The translations under genes were made by a program, and so were the position numbers. Source: Marinomonas spartinae (GTDB lineage: Bacteria; Pseudomonadota; Gammaproteobacteria; Pseudomonadales; Marinomonadaceae). From it: a stretch of 64,000 bases of DNA. The first letter of the stretch is position 1; each line of letters starts with the position of its first letter. The stretch spans positions 62,001-126,000 of the forward strand of contig NZ_FLOB01000009.1 of the NCBI RefSeq assembly GCF_900089775.1. The letters are read 5' to 3'. The notes under the pieces are model-generated. The model saw only the letters and a program-made list of their open reading frames with translations. It did no database searches and had not been told where the DNA came from. Positions 62,996 to 64,000 of this stretch are shown in pieces.

Positions 62996-64000
62996 ATGCG
63001 AATAAAATCTCTATTAATGGCCGCTGCTCTGATGCTTACAGTCTCCTTCGCGCAAGCGGCTGAGCCTGAGTTTACGTTTAAACTTCATCATATGTTGCCC
63101 CCCTCTTCAACGGCCCACACCAAAGTATTAGAACCTTGGGCGAAAAAGGTAATGAAGGAGTCTAATGGACGAATCAAAATCGTCATTTATCCTGCGATGC
63201 AGCTGGGTGGTAAACCCGCTTCTTTATATGATCAGGTACGTAAGGGCCGCGTTGACTTTGCTTGGACCGTCGCTGGCTATACACCTGGCCGCTTTCCTAA
63301 GATGACGGTATTCGAACTTCCCTTCATGGTTGGCTCAGCCAAATCCACCAGCATGGCACTGCAAGAATATTATGAAAAAGAAATGACAGATGAAATGCGC
63401 GATGTTCATGTCCTTGCCTTACACACCCATGCGCCAGGGTCTTTGCATGTTCGTGATAAAGAAGTCAGAACCCTAGAAGATATGAAAGGCTTAAAAGTCC
63501 GTGTACCAAACCGTATCATGGGCGATGCGTTTTCCCTGTTAGATGTAAACAGTATTTTTATGCCGGTGACGCAAATGGCCAGTGCTTTATCTAAAGGCGT
63601 TGTCGATGTTGCCGTACTGCCTTTTGAAGTAACCGCTCCTCTTAAAATTGACGAGTTAGCAACACACAACGTTGAAATTTCTGGTAAACGTGGCTTGTAT
63701 TCCAACACCTTCGTGTTTGCCATGAATAAAAAGGCTTATAACTCCCTTCCAAAAGATCTACAAAAAGTCATCGATAATAACTCAGGTATTCCCCTAGCCG
63801 GTTTTATCGGCGACGAGTTTGATAAAAACGAAAAGGTCGGCCGTGATGCCGCTGTGGCCGCTGGAAATGAGTTTTATACCTTGCCAGCAGAAGAGGTCGC
63901 CCGTTGGAGAGCGAAAATGCAGCCTGTGACCGATAAATGGATTAAAACCATGAATAAATCCACCAATGGCCGTGGTCAAGCGCTTTACAACGAAGCAGAG
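62996..64000 (+). CDS. TRAP transporter substrate-binding protein, DctP family (3' end outside window)
   Basis: 335 codons read from ATG 62996, seven bases after AAAGGTG; the frame is open to the right edge, so it is partial but nearly full length. The signal peptide MRIKSLLMAAALMLTVSFAQ ends at AQA. The mature part has LKIHHMLPPSS-like FKLHHMLPPSSTAHTKVLEP, QLGGKPASLYDQVRKG, and the carboxylate-binding arginine region KGLKVRVPNRIMGDA. TRAP uptake of an organic acid or similar solute is expected; the membrane subunits should follow outside the window. Confidence 0.92.
   Translation, partial: MRIKSLLMAAALMLTVSFAQAAEPEFTFKLHHMLPPSSTAHTKVLEPWAKKVMKESNGRIKIVIYPAMQLGGKPASLYDQVRKGRVDFAWTVAGYTPGRFPKMTVFELPFMVGSAKSTSMALQEYYEKEMTDEMRDVHVLALHTHAPGSLHVRDKEVRTLEDMKGLKVRVPNRIMGDAFSLLDVNSIFMPVTQMASALSKGVVDVAVLPFEVTAPLKIDELATHNVEISGKRGLYSNTFVFAMNKKAYNSLPKDLQKVIDNNSGIPLAGFIGDEFDKNEKVGRDAAVAAGNEFYTLPAEEVARWRAKMQPVTDKWIKTMNKSTNGRGQALYNEAE

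Noticed and set aside
62878-63063. 61-codon open frame overlapping the start of the TRAP binding protein
   Set aside because: It runs through the leader hairpin and overlaps the dctP signal peptide in another frame; composition is not protein-like.

Overview
The window reads as a chromosomal segment of a marine gammaproteobacterium, most likely Oceanospirillales and close to Marinomonas. This is an inference from gene content: malate synthase G, PHO-box pstSCAB, a cydABX-DC locus, agmatine/putrescine catabolism, TRAP uptake, and moderate G+C with AT-rich accessory parts. No tRNA, rRNA, CRISPR array or prophage was recognised.

Layout. 1-9.8 kb: the 5' two thirds of malate synthase G (minus, runs off the left edge), the phosphate ABC transporter pstSCAB behind a clear PHO box, three small minus-strand genes (GNAT, GFA, DUF1294), an S33 hydrolase and a soluble double-PAS chemoreceptor. 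9.8-15.4 kb: small accessory genes (pentapeptide/DinB-like fusion, GrpB, GNAT, GFA, cytochrome b561), a frameshifted GNAT and a tandem HD/HD-GYP protein.

15.9-23.4 kb is the most unusual part. All protein genes lie on the minus strand, are short, and are separated by attC-like inverted-repeat sites into which gene stop codons run. This is the layout of an integron cassette array; no integrase or T6SS structural gene is in the window. The cargo is rich in toxins: a Tse2/Tsi2-like pair overlapping by ATGA, a YafO toxin with a small non-YafN partner, a Tae4-like amidase coupled to a two-helix membrane protein (possible immunity protein), and a protein with a possible ADP-ribosyltransferase-like N-terminal motif. 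GNATs and a DUF4274-type protein fill the rest. Two mosaic repeat blocks (A, B, C) stand upstream of the tae4 gene and of the ART-like gene; block B recurs at 32.2-32.7 kb outside the array.

23.8-30.2 kb: cytochrome bd oxidase cydA-cydB-cydX with the exporter cydD-cydC, one minus-strand unit. 30.7-36.1 kb: GST, a decayed BrnT/BrnA-type locus, repeats, GNAT, CDF transporter, hppD and arfB. 36.2-43 kb: a HisA of the eukaryotic HIS6 type, lipoproteins, a sigma-54 activator and a dual-specificity-phosphatase/diacylglycerol-kinase fusion.

43.4-56.9 kb holds polyamine catabolism: agmatine deiminase and N-carbamoylputrescine amidase convert agmatine to putrescine, and a PuuA-like gamma-glutamyl ligase, two PuuB-like oxidases and a glutamine-amidotransferase-type hydrolase could carry it through the gamma-glutamyl route. 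Interspersed are an RsgA-like GTPase, an M23 endopeptidase, fdhD and trkH. 57.2-64 kb: EmrAB-like efflux, a LysR regulator, a benzaldehyde-dehydrogenase-type ALDH, and a TRAP substrate-binding protein (runs off the right edge) behind a leader with long perfect inverted repeats.
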